Positions 11,872 to 25,199 of a stretch of DNA of 64,000 nucleotides are shown piece by piece. The stretch comes from Sipunculus nudus (taxonomy: Eukaryota; Annelida; Sipuncula; Golfingiida; Sipunculidae), in NCBI GenBank assembly GCA_026874595.1, contig CM049319.1:57792917-57856916 (forward strand), in the 5' to 3' direction. Made by a program: the position numbers and the translations under genes. The notes beneath the pieces are model-generated. The model was not told the DNA's origin and did not search any database. It saw nothing but the letters and a program-made list of their open reading frames with translations. The number at the start of each line of letters is the position of its first letter. Position 1 is the stretch's first letter.

Positions 11872-13500
11872 TATTGGGCTGCGTGGTTTGCTGGCTGGCT
11901 CCTTGGTCCATTAACTGGGCATCCACTTGGCTTTCATGGCACCATCAAAAGTATATCTTGTTAAGCAATGACAACTTTCCAATTTCTCTTAACAACTGGG
12001 CCCAGTAATTATAAAAAAAACATGATTGTTGAAGGATCATCCAGGGCTAGGGTGCCAGTCCCTCCCAACTGGAGCGCTGAGCCCCCCTTATTTGAACATT
12101 AGCATGTGTACCACTGGCCATCCAGCAGTTTCAAGCTGCATTGAATGAACTGATTTTGTGTCTTTTGAGGTCTGGGTGTGGTGGGCCATTGTCACATAAT
12201 AAGCTCCCTGGTATCCCAAGTGAGTTGCCCCCACGCCAGAAAATGTCTTGTTAACCAGCTGTCAGCCGGAAGATCAGTGTGAACACACCACCTTTTGATT
12301 ACGGCCAGAAATTTGTATCACAAATGCGTGATCTTTGTATTTTTCAAGGAAAAAGATTTGTTTTGTGCTTCTTATTTGTTATTAACAGATTAATCAGTAT
12401 ATATTACTTCTTTGCAGATTAATTTAGGACCTTAGTTCAGCATGACAGTGTCTTTGCTACTTGACCAAGACCAAGATATTCTTATTATTAGCAGAATAGT
12501 AATGTTTAGTCCAAAAAGTTTTTGGTAATTTGCTAAAATTACAAAGGCTTTATCAGTCAAATTCATCAGCTTTTTATCAAAGCATAAAGTAAACAATTAT
12601 GGAAAGAATAATTCACTACTAATAGAAGTAGATTAAATAAAAAGGAGGACTTTCCAAATAGGCTTGTGGTTGTTAGTGGGGTAAAATCAGGGAATCTGAG
12701 ACTCGTTTGCATATAGTCCCATACAAATTTTTAAGAGTCCTGCCTCAATGTCAAGAGCCCCTCCCTTATAAAGTCTTATAAACAAAACAAATATTTCTTG
12801 ACAGAGTGTGAAAGGATTGAATAAAAGACAGGATTACTTCATTGTTAGTAGAGGAAGTTCATCCTTCTAAGGATATTTCCATGTCGTGAACTTTGTTGAC
12901 CCTTTAGATATATATCAATTTTGTGATGTTGTCATCTGCTGGTGGCACCAGGCATTACTTCTGCAGTAAATTTGGTACATTCATTCACTGTATTATTTGA
13001 AAATTTTACTCAATAAAAAGGCACATGGATCTGTTTTTTTTTTTATATTTGTAAAAGGCACTACCAGTTGACATCCTGCATGTTTTCCAGCTTGGTTTGC
13101 ATGACCTCTGTTCAGAACCATCAGTTAGTGTCCACATTTACTGTAACACTGTACAATTGCACTTTGGGGCAGGGGAATGTTGTGTAAAGTTTGCTCTGAT
13201 TTGATCATTCATGTTCTGCACTAACAGTTGTCTAGCATAATTCCTAACCTGCCATGCACTTGGGCTTGTTTACACTGGCAAGTCAGGCATGTGGTCACTG
13301 GCATTCATTCATGATGAGACCCAGCCCACCAAGAGATCTGATCACAGACATTATAGCTAAAAAATTATAGGAGTCCTCCCTTATCCCATATTTCATACGA
13401 TCCGAGAAAAAATCTGCGTCACCAACCCATACCCACAGATTCCAGGAACTCCTGCTTTCTAGTGCTGTATATTTTTAGATATGTATAATATTTATAACTT
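11872..13500. other. No gene or repeat recognised
   Basis: Anonymous sequence with only short random frames. I see no splice-bounded open segment that I would defend as an exon. Confidence 0.5.
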
Positions 13501-13955
13501 CAGGGTGCAAAATAAAAGCTTGAACCCCCAAAATGGCGGGTAGTTTTCTCAGGGGTCCGGTAAATGTCATCCAGGCACTGGACCCCATTTCTGGCTTTTT
13601 TTTTTTACCGTTCTTGTTACTCTGACGAAAAGACAAGTGACCGTTTTTGGCAGGGGGACTGTTGACAGTTGTAACGTAACCTGTGTGAGGTCAAAATGAG
13701 AATATGCTTTCCATGAGTTTGCTTGCTCTGTAAATATAATATTTCCATATATGGAAATAACACAGGTAAGCTATGATGACGAAGAGTCATTTGCATAGAT
13801 TGTCATAGACTGTTTTCCGCCCGAGAGAAGTAGATTAAAAACTTGGAACAAACAACCAAGCGGAGTCAGGTGGAATTTTGTAGGGTCCAGCAAATTGTTT
13901 TTGGTTGCTGGACCCCATTTCAGGTGGATAAAAAAAGTAAAAATTTTTTGCCCTG
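13501..13955 (-). mobile_element. Non-autonomous element with CAGGG...CCCTG ends, copy 1
   Basis: The left end is CAGGGTGCAAAATAAA and the inverse of the right end is CAGGGCAAAAAATTTTTAC. Inside are repeated phrases 'ctggaccccattt(c)' near both ends and 'ggtggaattttgtagggtccag'. Copy 2 at 63168-63634 is the same element in reverse orientation. The CA...TG ends and short length fit an hAT-like MITE, but I could not find a convincing 8-bp duplication here (flanks TATAACTT and TATACATA), so the superfamily is uncertain. Confidence 0.62.
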
Positions 13956-14587
13956 TATACATATAACAAATATATTATAGATATTTGTGATGTAATTTGG
14001 GAATACCCGGATGTTCAGTAATTCCTGAGTTATTCATAAAAATATTCACCAAGCATATGCAAGGAATTTGTTGGATGTGTATGCTGTGTGACACAATTAA
14101 TGGTCCATGGATGCAATCTGTCCCTGGCTTCAAAAGGTTCATCAGAATCATGTAACCTGTTATGCTGTTTGTTGCTTGCAGTAAATCTGTGGCAAGCATA
14201 TCTGTCAGTTTTATGTTTGTCCGTCTTCACTCCACAGGCATAATTTAGGACCAGTCATTTTGACAAGTTAACTACTTTGAGATATCTATAAACCCTCAAA
14301 GGTTTAACAGCTAAGACAAGGATTGTAACAAAAAAAAAAAAACTGGCAAGCATGTGACCTCTGGCTGTCCATTACGTTTTTCTATGTGGTAGATTTTACC
14401 AAAACAGAATGATTCTAAAAATAAATGTAAACACGAGAGAAAAATTAAGGGCAGGATTGTTTTATATATGCTATTTTTCTGTCTTTGGGCAATATACCTG
14501 AAATTGTAATTACTGGACTACAGTAAAATTTTGGGAAGGTGGATCTTAAGAAAAGTTTTTCTTTTGATCACAAATGAATTTGCCCTT
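13956..14587. other. No gene recognised
   Basis: Anonymous sequence with an A13 tract near 14329-14341. No coding or RNA signal is supported. Confidence 0.5.
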
Positions 14588-15017
14588 ACCAGCATTTCTG
14601 GCTCAGGTATAGAGCACAGGACTCAAAGCTGGGAGGGGGTGAGTTGAATCTCAGCCGAGGTGGTGAGATTTTCTATGAACTTATGAACAAGGTTAACTCA
14701 CAAACAAGTGCACTTTTCAGGGGTTTCTCAGTTGTATGACCCAACAGATGGGATGATTACATGCCCAGGACCCACAGGTGCAGTAGTCACAAGGCCTGGT
14801 TAACACCAGGATATAAAATGAGAGGCAGGATGCATATGTGATACTGCCCTGTCACATAGTCTGTAACTGGAATGGAATTCTGCAGATGTACATATACATA
14901 GTTAAGCTAGCATTTTAAAAAGAAGGCGCTGACTTCCCACACAAAAAATGTAAAAAAAAGTATAAATAAAATGCACTTGGTGGAGGTATGTGCTCTCTGT
15001 GGTGCCCAGGTTATCAC
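14588..15017 (+). mobile_element. SINE dimer, second copy, truncated
   Basis: This has the same tRNA-like head as at 6256 (box A 'ctggctcaggtatagagc', box B decayed to 'gagttgaatctcagcc'), but about 35 bp after the head are missing, so the body restarts at 'aaggttaactcac'. It runs through 'aaaatgcacttggtggaggtatgtgctctctgtggtgc' into the start of the second unit and stops at 'ttatcacaaaaaa'. Preservation of that junction shows the two units travelled together. Confidence 0.75.
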
Positions 15018-15304
15018 AAAAAATGATCTGCAAAGTGACTGCTGTTGCATCCTTTTGTCAGCTTTGCATGTTTAAGGAGATACCTGCTGTTCTGTCTCAT
15101 CTCATTTTTAATGAGACAGTCTTGATAATTGATCAATAAAGCTAATCAAATAGAGTTGGCTGTAAGCAGTGAGGTTTGACCTCTTGGCTTGGTGATTGCT
15201 TCCAAATTCACCTGTAGATTTTATGCTTAATTTAACTCGAGTGCAATATTATAGTTTTGATTTTACTTTTGATTTGCAAAAGTGTTTTATTTTAGCAGCT
15301 TGCA

Positions 15305-15700
15305 CTTTGCACATTACAGGTATGGTTATTTGATCATAATTAAAATTTGCACATTGTAAGCTTGGTTAGGTGATCATTGTTAGAAAATGTGCACTAAGCA
15401 TGGTTAGGTGATCATTATTAAAAAGTACACATTTTTAGCTTGGTTAGGTGATCATAATTAGAAAGAGAACAATGTAAGCTTGGTTAGGTGATCATAATTA
15501 GAAAGTGCAGACTGTAAGCTTGGTTATATGATCATATTTAGGAGAGTGCACCTTGTAAGCTTGGTTATATGATGATAATTAGAAAGTGCACCTTGTAAGC
15601 TTGGTTTGGTGATCATAATTGGAAAGTGCAAATTGTAAGTATGGCTCTAAGCTGATCTTATTCCAAAATGCAATTTTATGTATGGTTAGTTGATCTGAAT
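15305..15700 (+). repeat. Minisatellite, ~41-bp unit, 9-10 copies
   Basis: A tandem array built on 'gtaagcttggttaggtgatcataattagaaagtgcac'. The middle units (15470-15630) are most alike, and the first and last are progressively diverged ('gtatggttatttgatcat', 'gtatggttagttgatctg'). Each unit contains TGATCA, and most contain AAGCTT. No cas-like context or spacer structure exists, so this is not a CRISPR array. Confidence 0.85.
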
Positions 15701-18498
15701 TACAGGTGATATGGGAGGATTTGTTCATTGGTCTAGGTCTCGGATTGATGCAGTACACTAGATGAAAGTTGACTTAAGAACTTTAGATTTTAACAGAAAT
15801 TACATGGACACAACATGATTAGACCAAACCAGAATTCTGTATTTAAGCAACCATTAAATTTCACTTATAAGTCTTTTATTTCAAACTTTTATCTGTGATA
15901 GTTTCTTGAATAAAGCCGGAACATATCCTTTAATAGGAGGCCATAAGTGTATAAAAGAAACTAAATACCTATAAGCAGTTACCATGGGTGATAGACCTTG
16001 TTAAGATTTCCAGGGCATTTTACCCGGGCGTAAAGACCAGCATTGCACTGGTATATAATTGCTTTTTCTCACATGTTGGATACATTGATAAGATAATTAT
16101 GACATGGCCACCCTGTGTATGCCTCTGGCAGTGGTTTTGACACCTGGCTTCTTGTGAAAAACAGGTTGGGAAGGCTGGAACAGGAGCATGATATGGCAGT
16201 TGAACCAGGGTATGTAATCACTTATAACTTATATAAGGGGTATAATATTATGCTATATGTTATTATTATAAGAATCTGAATCTGCAACAGGTTAAAAGGC
16301 CAACAATATTTCGACAGTCTTGGAGGGTTTGTAAGAAATATGAGTTGATTTCTTTCATTGAATTCCATTGTTGCCTTGGCCCATATGCTGGAAAGTTAAA
16401 ATTTTAATCTTCTCAAATAGGCATATAAAATTGATTTGACCATGACCTGTATTTTTTATAAGCCTAGGAAAATAAATATATATTGTATATTTATATGTTA
16501 TGTACTGTTAAACCTTAGAACCTGCTTGAGTAAGGAACCTCGTTGCTGCAAATTAGAACAGTATTCTGAGACTACATGCAAACCTCCACCAGGAACTTTA
16601 TCAAATTTTGAATTATGCTACACAAAAAAGTGTGTATCACAGTTCGCCAACACGACAGTTTGATCACATGCAAGGTTTAAAAAATGGGCAGCCCCATTAC
16701 ATGTGAATAAAGAAATTAATATTTCACAATTATATAGCCTTTAAATTAAAAAAAATTATGGTGAAATAGGTTACCTCCAAAATGTGATGGAAAATTCTTT
16801 TGGTGAAGCCTTAACTCCTGTCCCCCTCCTATGATATGTCAAAGAAAACTCTTACTGCCATCTTAAACCAGGAAGGTAATTAAATAAATTTATAATTTAT
16901 AAAATTTAAAAATATATATACATAATATATATATATATATAAATTTTGGTCGAAAGTGCTTCACTGTTCCTGTGTTGTTTACATATCGGGGGGGGGGGGG
17001 GGGGGTTGCAGTTTTGATAACAAGTGCTTGTTATAGCTTTTGTGACCCAACCGGTGTCCTCAATCAGGATAAAAATGAATAAAGCATATATGTGAAAATG
17101 CAGGCATTGTTTTGAAGTTGAACTGTATGGAATCTCCTTATGTGAATATGTACTTTGTAACCTGTGTTTAGCTGTTTGACATGTACAGCAGGACCAAACA
17201 TTAGGCAGGTCTTAAGCCCCAAATGTATATATAAAGCAAGCGTTCCATCTGCTTATTGAGTGATTTTGCAGTGGAGGTTATGGTACCAGTTATCTTTGTA
17301 AACATAAAACCTGTACCAGTACTGTTTGTGGGTCAGTAGGCAAACTTAACATGTATGTAAGTCAGAGGCAGCTGTTTTTACCAGTAGCTGCTGTCAAAGC
17401 TTGTGTTACAGGAAATTGGTTGTGGCACAGTTTTGGTTGTTTTGGTCAGAGCAACTGCGTAGCTGGCTAAAGCATGGGGTTGGTTTCGTAGTTTGTACAG
17501 GTTTTCACGAGAAAGGATATATTCACCTTTGCCAGCATTATCACCAGGAATCATTTAATTGTTATTGAATAAACTGTGTTAAGTACTCCAATGCCCCTGT
17601 TCACCAAAATTTTCTTGATATTTCTGTGAAATATATTTCATTAGCTACTATAATAACTCTCATCACAGGTAGTGATGTGGCAATTTATAATGATTTAAAC
17701 AGGTATGAATTGAAGATGTTTAATTTGCAACACCTGAGTGGTGTTGACATGTGTGGAAAGATCTGCAGAAGTGCCAAAACAATAACGTCATTTCAGGTGG
17801 CCATATCTGTTTATCCATGTTATCCATGAGAGGCAAGCAATAACAAATGCATTACATACAAATACTGTTGTGACATCACCTCTTTTGTGTCATCAGAAGA
17901 ATTCTATCGGAGATCATCAATGGCTTCCAGGAATGTCATGAAATTTTACCCACATTTTTATTGTGATGGAAGTAGGTCACCAGGTCAAACCCCATAGAAA
18001 AAGGATGAATGAAAGAAATTTGGGACAGGGACATTTTTGACCAGGCCATTCAGGACTGTTGTTTGGTGGCATCCAGGATATTTGGAAAATGAGTCCAAAA
18101 AAGAGCATTAAATAAAAGGTATTCAGGTCCAAAATAGGGGGTCTATGCAGCAAAATATACTTTGAAACCCTTAATAAAAGGTTGCAGTGGCTGAAAAAAG
18201 AAGAAAGTGGGGTGGGGGGGGGGGGGGGGGGAGGTTCAAGGGAGTCCTGACCCCATTGACTCCACTCTGGACATTTCTGACATTAGAGACTGGCCTTATT
18301 CAATTGGTTGATAGTTTGGCAAGGTCAGTATATAGGATCCCGTTAACAGAGATTAATATTTTGTTTTCAAAATATCATCCCCACACCTAGCTATTTATGA
18401 TAAACCACTGACTACCTTAATACTCAAGACAGCATTGACAACACACATCGTTGTTTGAGATCAGTGCATCTGTTGATGTTGAAAAATTTCTTTCTAAT
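15701..18498. other. No gene recognised; low-complexity islands
   Basis: Holds an AT microsatellite (16908-16942), a G18 tract (16988-17005) and a second G18 tract (18214-18231). A 75-codon frame at 16436-16663 is discussed under rejected items. Nothing here is supported as a gene. Confidence 0.5.
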
Positions 18499-19743
18499 TG
18501 TATCCGCCAAAACAGAGTTTTGCGGATACTTTGTTTTCAGCTGGACGCCGCCGTGGCTGCGTGGTGTCCGGAGAACTCCTCCGTAACCGCTGGGCGGAAT
18601 TTTACGAAACCCAGGATTATGTTTGGGTCATATGTGAACTGCTGTGCCCTGATTTTGTTTTGACCTCTGACCTTTCCTCTGCGCTCTGCGTCCATTTGTG
18701 CGTCTGTTTTCACACATAAACCCACATATCTCGGGAACCGTTTGACCGATCAGGAAAATTGACTGATCAGGCTAAAAATTTTACACAAATGTAGCCTTTG
18801 GATAGCTTTATAACATACACTAAAATTGGTGGCGCCACCTGCAACCATTTTTGAACTGTGTCCATCTGTTCATCTGCCTTGGGATAAAATCAGTCATATC
18901 TCTGCATTGGTTGGACTTATCTACCTGAAATTCGGCATGCGTATAAATCCTGGATAGCTTTTTCCATTTTGTGACAGGTGGCGCCACCTATATTCACTTT
19001 TTTGCTGCAGACATCCAAGCTCATATCTTGGGAATCGTTTGACCGATTGGGCCAAAATTTAGCATGTGTATAGATCTCACATTGCTCTTCATCATATGCA
19101 AAACTAGTGGCGCCTCTTGCAACCATTTTTGCACAACGTCCATCTGTTTGTCTGCCTTGGGATAAAATAACTCATATGTCTGTAGTGGTTTGACATAACT
19201 ACCTAAAATCTTGCAGGTTTATACATTCTGGACAGCTTTCTGGATTTTATGATAGGTGGCGCCACCCACATTCTAGTTTACGCTGCAGACATCCAAGCTC
19301 ATATCTCGGGAACTGTTTGACCGATTAAGCCAAAATTTTGCATGTGTATAGATATCACATAGCTCTTTATCATGCACAAAACTGGAGGGGCCACCTGCAA
19401 CCATTTTTGCACAGCCTCTGTCTGTTTGTCTGCTGTGTGCTAAAATCACTCCTATCTCTGTAGTAGTTTGACTTATCTGCCTAAAGATTTTGCATGTTTA
19501 TACATCTTGGATTGCTTTCTCGATTTTTTTTGGCAGGTGGCGCCACCTACATTTATGTGACAGCTTTCTGCATTTGTGGTAGGTGGCGCAACCTACATAT
19601 ACGTTTTGGCTGCAGACATCCATGCTAATATGCAACACACCTTACTCTATTTTCCCTTGCCACTCAATCCATGCCTCACTTCACCCGTTCCACTCTGATT
19701 TCGGCGGATACACGTAGTCGACAAGCACTACCCGTATTCTAGT
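18499..19743 (+). mobile_element. Family-1 Helentron-like element, copy A (complete)
   Basis: The 5' end is a hairpin: GTATCCGCCAAAAC, a 3-base loop, then GTTTTGCGGATAC. The 3' end has GGCGGATAC, the exact inverse of the first nine bases, then a second hairpin region, then CCGTATTCTAGT joined to T. That is the asymmetric-TIR layout of Helentron/Helitron2 non-autonomous elements, which insert between two Ts. The interior is built of ~280-bp repeats with the palindrome GGTGGCGCCACC (exact at 18828, 18977, 19255 and 19536) and the phrase 'atctcgggaaccgtttgaccgat'. No Rep or helicase coding is present. The 3' hairpin is flipped relative to copy D (see findings). Confidence 0.82.
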
Positions 19744-20638
19744 TATATCTTGTCATTTGTATATCCTCAGTATTTACAGACATAACTGGGTGAGTGACAA
19801 TGTATATAAAATATGTCTTTGGATCAGACACATTTATGTTAAATTTGAGGCTGCATAAAAATATCCTTCGTGAAGATACTCGGGATAATCTCTGGTCTAA
19901 TACAGATATGTCTGCAGGATCCAGAAATATATCATGACAAAGCGGTTGCCTAAGTAACTACTCCATTCAGCAACTATGTGGTTAATTTTATTGATTCACC
20001 TGCCATCATAATGTGGTGGAAGCATATATAGCGGCCAGGTAAACTGAAGTTTAGTTCCACAGCTAATGACGTTGACTGTATCATTATATGATTTTATTTA
20101 TCGTTATTAGTTGCAGGGTATGCAGTCGTTGAAAGATTGGCAGAGAATCAAGTAATTTGCATGAAATGATATTTATATAAAATCACACCAAGCCTGTTCA
20201 ACACAGCTGTCATATGATATAATACATCATGCTAAGCTGCAACATAGGATCCTTGTATAGAATTGTAATCTCTTGTCATGTGTTGGTTAATTATCATGCT
20301 AATGTGGGAACCCAACAGGTACATATATATGAGGTGTCATACACCAGTTTTATGTAGAGCACCCTGTTATTATATTATTATTAAGCCATCTTGGTTTCAG
20401 GTTTTTATATGCTGAGGATTAGGAATTATCTTATAAACTGTTAACATCAAAATGAATCTCTCAGGTTCTGTTGAGGTTGTACCATTATGCCTTTGGTGCA
20501 CTAGTTGGATTCATACAGAGGACCAGCTGCTCCATAATCCTTGACCCGTAGGCTGTGTCCTGCACTTCTGTGTACATGTAGTTCGTAAATCAGCTCAGAC
20601 AATCGGGTATATGGGTTCGGGTCCCTATGTCATTATTT
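19744..20638. other. No gene or repeat recognised
   Basis: Anonymous AT-rich spacer between two Helentron-like elements. Confidence 0.5.
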
Positions 20639-22641
20639 TTAGCTCAGCTGACTGAAAGTCATCTGAGCTATAGCGATCACTCTTTGTCCGTCTGTCTGTC
20701 TGTCCGTCCGTTAACCAGGCACAAATCGTAACCGCTGGACCTAGAACCTTGTAACTTGGGATTCTGAGAGGTCCATAAAAAATCTCCTTGGAAACCAGAA
20801 ATTAGGTCTCTGTTACCCATATCCTTCGAGCTATGTGGCCCCAAAGTACCCCCCAGAAAAGTCAAAAATTTCATACAAAAACTTCAATATCTCATTAACA
20901 ACTTGACTGATGGTCATGATTTTTGGCATACATATTGATCATGAAATGTTACATCATTTCCTGCAGACTGGTGGCGCCACCTGTATTTTTCGATTTTTTA
21001 CGAATTTTTTTCTCTATTTTTGAGACCTTTAAAAATGTGAACATCTGTTAACAAGGCACAAATCATAAAGACTGGACTTAGAATCTTAATTCTTGACACA
21101 CTGAGAGGTCCATGAAAAATCTCCTTGGAAACCAGAAATTAGGTCTTTGTTACCCATATCCTTTGAGCTATGGGGCCCCAAAGTACCCCCCAGAATAGTA
21201 AAAAATTTCATACAAAAACTTCAATATCTCAATAACTACATCACTGATGGTCTTCATTTTTGGCATACATATTGATCATGAGATGTTCGATCAGTTCCTG
21301 CAGACTGGTGGCGCCACCTGTACTGTTTGATTTTTTACGATTTTTTCCTCTATTTTTGAGACCTTTGAGGATGCTGTCATCTGTTAGCGTGGCACAAATC
21401 GTAATGACTGGACCTAGAATCTTCATTTTCGACACACTGAGAGACCTATGAAAAGTCTCCATGGAAACCAGAAATTAGGTCTCTGTTACCCATATCCTTC
21501 GAGCTGTGGGGCCCAAAATTACCCCCCAGAATAGTCAAAAATTTCATACAAAAACTTCAATATCTCATTAGTACATCACTGATGGTCATGATTTTCGACA
21601 TACATATTGATCATGAGATGTTTCATCAGTTTGTGCAGACTGGTGGCGCCACCTGTATTTTTCAATGTTCACGAATTGTTTTCTCCATTTTTGAGACCTT
21701 TAAGGATGTAGTTATCTGTCAACAGGGTACAAATCGTAACGACTGGACCTAGAATCTTCATTCTTGACACACAGGGAGACCCATGATAAGTCTCCATGTA
21801 AACCTGAAATTTGGTCTCTGTTACCCATATCCTTTGAGCTATGGCACTCCAAAGTACAGCTCAGAATAATGGAAAATTTGATACAAAAGCTAAAGTATAT
21901 GAACAACTAATGCAGAGATAACCATAATTGTTTGCATGGATATTGATCATGGAGTGTTTCATAAGTTTCTGCAGACTGGTGGCACCACCTGTATTTGTTC
22001 GTTTTTTTTTACGAAATTTTTCTGTATTTTTGAGACCTTTAAAGATATGAACATCTGTTAACAGGGCACAAATCATAAAAACTGGACCAAGAATCTTCAT
22101 TCTTGACTCACAGGGAGACCCATGAAAAGTCTCCATGGAAACTTGAAATTAGGTCTCTGTTACCCATATTCTTTAAGCTGTATGGGTCAAAAATACCCCC
22201 CCCCCCCAGAATAATGGAAAATTTGATACAAAAACTGCAGTATTTCAATAACTACAACACTGATGGTCATGATTTTCGGCATACATATTGATCATGAGCT
22301 GTTCCATCAGTTTCTGCAGACTGGGTGTGCCACCTCTATTTTTTTCCAAATTTTTACGAATTTTTTTCTTTTTTTTGAGACCTTTAAAGATGTGGTTATC
22401 TGTCAACAGGGTACAAATCGCAACAACTGGACCTAGAATCTTCATTCTTGTCATGCAAGGAGGCCCATGAAAGGTGCCTGTGGAAACTTGAAATTAGGTC
22501 TCTGTTACCCATATCCTTCAAGCTATAGGACTCCGAAGTATCCCTCAGAATAATGGACAATTTGATACAAAAACTGAAGTATCTGAACAACTAATGCAGA
22601 GATCACCATGATTTTTTGCATGGATATTGACCATTAAGTGT
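20639..22641 (+). mobile_element. Family-3 variant with ~336-bp tandem units (left part; resumes at ~25161)
   Basis: The 5' hairpin AGCTCAGCTGACTGAAAGTC...CTGAGCT is followed by a CTGTCTGTCCGTCCGTT pyrimidine tract. About six tandem units of ~336 bp follow, each with 'gcacaaatcgtaa..actgg', 'gaaaccagaaattaggtctctgttacccatatcctt' and 'ctgcagactggtggcgccacctgt' (exact palindrome at 20970, 21307 and 21642; mutated at 21977 and 22321). It is broken at 22641 by a family-3 element and resumes as 'agtttctgcagactggtggagccacctgtattttt' (25165-25199). No coding capacity is visible. Confidence 0.72.
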
Positions 22642-25160
22642 TTTTAGCTCAGCTGACTATAAGTCATCTGAGCTATAGTCGTGGTCCATTGTCCGTCGTC
22701 CGTCCGTCTGTCCGTCCGTCCGTCCGTCCATCCGTAGATGTGGCACGTTTTGTAACCGTAAGACCTAGGAATCCAAAATCTGGCATAATGTTAGATGTCC
22801 CCAAGATCTCTTACCAAGCCGAAAACTCGGTCTTTTCGACTTCGTTCCTTTGAGAAATTAAGGAAAAACCTCAATTTTTTATTAAAAACCTATTTTCACA
22901 CTTCAGGACTGCCTAATATCAAAACCACTGATCTGTTTTTCCTCATATTTACCATAAATATTCCTCTATATAGTTCCTATGTACATTCAAGAAATTATGT
23001 CTGTATTATATAATTTAAAAAAGTTATGGACCCAAACATAATGCATTTTGTAAAAAATCAGGAAAGATGTTTGATCACTTAACACAAAACATGTTAAAGC
23101 TATGGACCTTTTTTCCAGTAATATAACTTTAATTAATCAAAATTAAATTGTATACCCAAAATTTGATGAAAATCTTTTAAATTTTTAAAAATATTAATAA
23201 AAATAAAAAATTGGTACCTTAAATTTTGCCCAACTTTGACCATGGCACGTTTTTTTCCTGTGAGTACTGTGGATTTAATTTTCACAGCATGTTTTTGTTA
23301 CCTTTTCAACTGTTAACACCAAAAATTTGAAACCAGTTGATCAAAAAATGTAGATTTTATTCAAGTTTTCAAGCACCATGTAACATTGTTTACATCAAGC
23401 TAGTGTTATGCAGTTTGCAAGAGCTCAGCTCCCCAGCTTCAGCTCTTAGTTCCTTAAATTCGGCATACAGCTAGATGTCTCCAAAATCCCCTACCATGCC
23501 AAGAATTTGGTCACTAGGACTTAATACCTTCAAGATATTAATGAAAAACTTCATTTTTCCATTAAAAACCCATTGTTACACTTCAAGACTGCCTAATATC
23601 AAAACCACTGATCTGACTTTAATCATAAATAATATACATATTTTTCATTCTCTATGCACATGCCAGAATGATGTCAGGATTGCGTAATTGTTTTAAGTTA
23701 TGGGCCCAAACATAATGCACTTTGTAAAAAATCAAGAAATATATTTACTCCCTTAACAAGGGGATTGCTGAAGCTAGAGATTTTTTGTCAGGGATGTAAC
23801 ATTATTTAATCAAGATTCAATTGAATACCCAAAATTAGTTATGAATTTTTCAAATTTTATTAGTTATTAGTATAAATGTAAAATTAATAACTTAAATTTT
23901 GCCCAACTTTGACCATGGCACATTTGTTTCCTGTGAGCACTGTTGATATAATTTTCATATCATGCACACATAAGGATTTCAGCTTTTAAGTTTAGAAAGC
24001 TGAAAGAAATTGGCCAAAAATTGTAGCTTTTATAAATGTTTTTATGAGACCCTGTCAGACTTTGGCTCTCTCCAGCCCCTCTTGAGTCACCTGTATGTTG
24101 ACCTTGTTGAACTTTCAGCAAATTATGCATGCTTGAGGCGAGGCATACAGGGGAATCCAGGCAGCTTATGGCCAGCCACAGTTGATCCAGGTGTCCAACC
24201 CAACTCATCTAGTAGTTTTAACCAACTACATAACAATAAACAATAAATTAATAAATTTTTATTGGTTTTTAATAAAAAATTAAAGAAAAATAGAAAAGGA
24301 ATTTGTTAGTTTATAATAACAGGAAATTAACTTGCAGTTACTGATGATATAAGAATCTTGTATCGATGGATAGAATGTCACGTATTCCAAATAACACCAT
24401 GCAGTCACCTATGGTATTTTTCAGTTCAATTTTAATGATAAAGAAGTAAATCATATCATTCATTACTAATCATTAGGGATCATATGATGGAAATTAATGA
24501 TAGACAAAGATGCAGTTGATAATATTAATCTAGATTCCTACTGTGTCTAGTGTGTACATTGATGTGAAATTAGTCCAAAATGAATTTATTACAGTTATTT
24601 TTTAATATAAATAAAAGCCATAAAACCAGGTACTTATGATCATTATTTAAATGTGTGAATTTTGTATATTCTGGATTCTCAACATCATTGTTTGGTGAAA
24701 ACTGAATAAATACCAGTCATGGTGCGAATACTTTGTAATTGTATTTAAATACGAATATGATTATGTACTCCATTATAAAATTTCTTGCATAAAGAATGGG
24801 AATTCAGGTAAAAATGAAAGTATATGAATACCAGTGCAAATACTCTCAAAATGTATTCATGAATGCATTCATGAATATATTCTTTAATATTATTTTGATA
24901 ATCATTTCAGTTATATTTCATTTTAAAAAAATCATATGATTCTCTTATTATTTTAAAAAAAATAATATTTGGGACAATATTTGTAATTTTTTTAAATTAA
25001 TAGTTAAACCCTTATATTATATATTCTGCTTATAAGTTATATGGCCAAGTCAAAATCTGTGTGACAATAGCACTCCATTTGTTAATAAAATAAATGAAAT
25101 CAATCCTCTTCCCTGTCTCCAAAGGTACTATCAAAATCATACATAAGCTAAACAACAACA
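22642..25160 (+). mobile_element. Family-3 Helentron-like element f, lacking its terminator
   Basis: The 5' hairpin AGCTCAGCTGACTATAAG...TCATCTGAGCT and the CCGTCCGT tract (22690-22740) mark a new start inside the previous element. The body is collinear with element d (48167-50784) over almost its whole length, including an internal half-repeat at ~23425 ('agagctcagctccccagcttcagctct'). It stops at 'aaacaacaaca' (25160), about 115 bp before the terminator seen in d. The host unit then resumes, so this copy lost its 3' end. Confidence 0.75.
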
Positions 25161-25199
25161 TTATTAGTTTCTGCAGACTGGTGGAGCCACCTGTATTTT

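Noticed and set aside
15305-15700. CRISPR-like array
   Set aside because: Repeats are contiguous and diverged with no unique spacers, and the host is a eukaryote.
16436-16663. 75-codon frame with a hydrophobic N-terminal part and several cysteines, resembling a small secreted peptide
   Set aside because: It lies in AT-rich low-complexity DNA, the hydrophobic part comes from TATATT-rich sequence, there is no family match, and no promoter or splice context is visible.
17440-17520. tRNA-like 'gtagctggctaaagcatgg' box A
   Set aside because: No box B follows at a suitable distance and no SINE body is visible.
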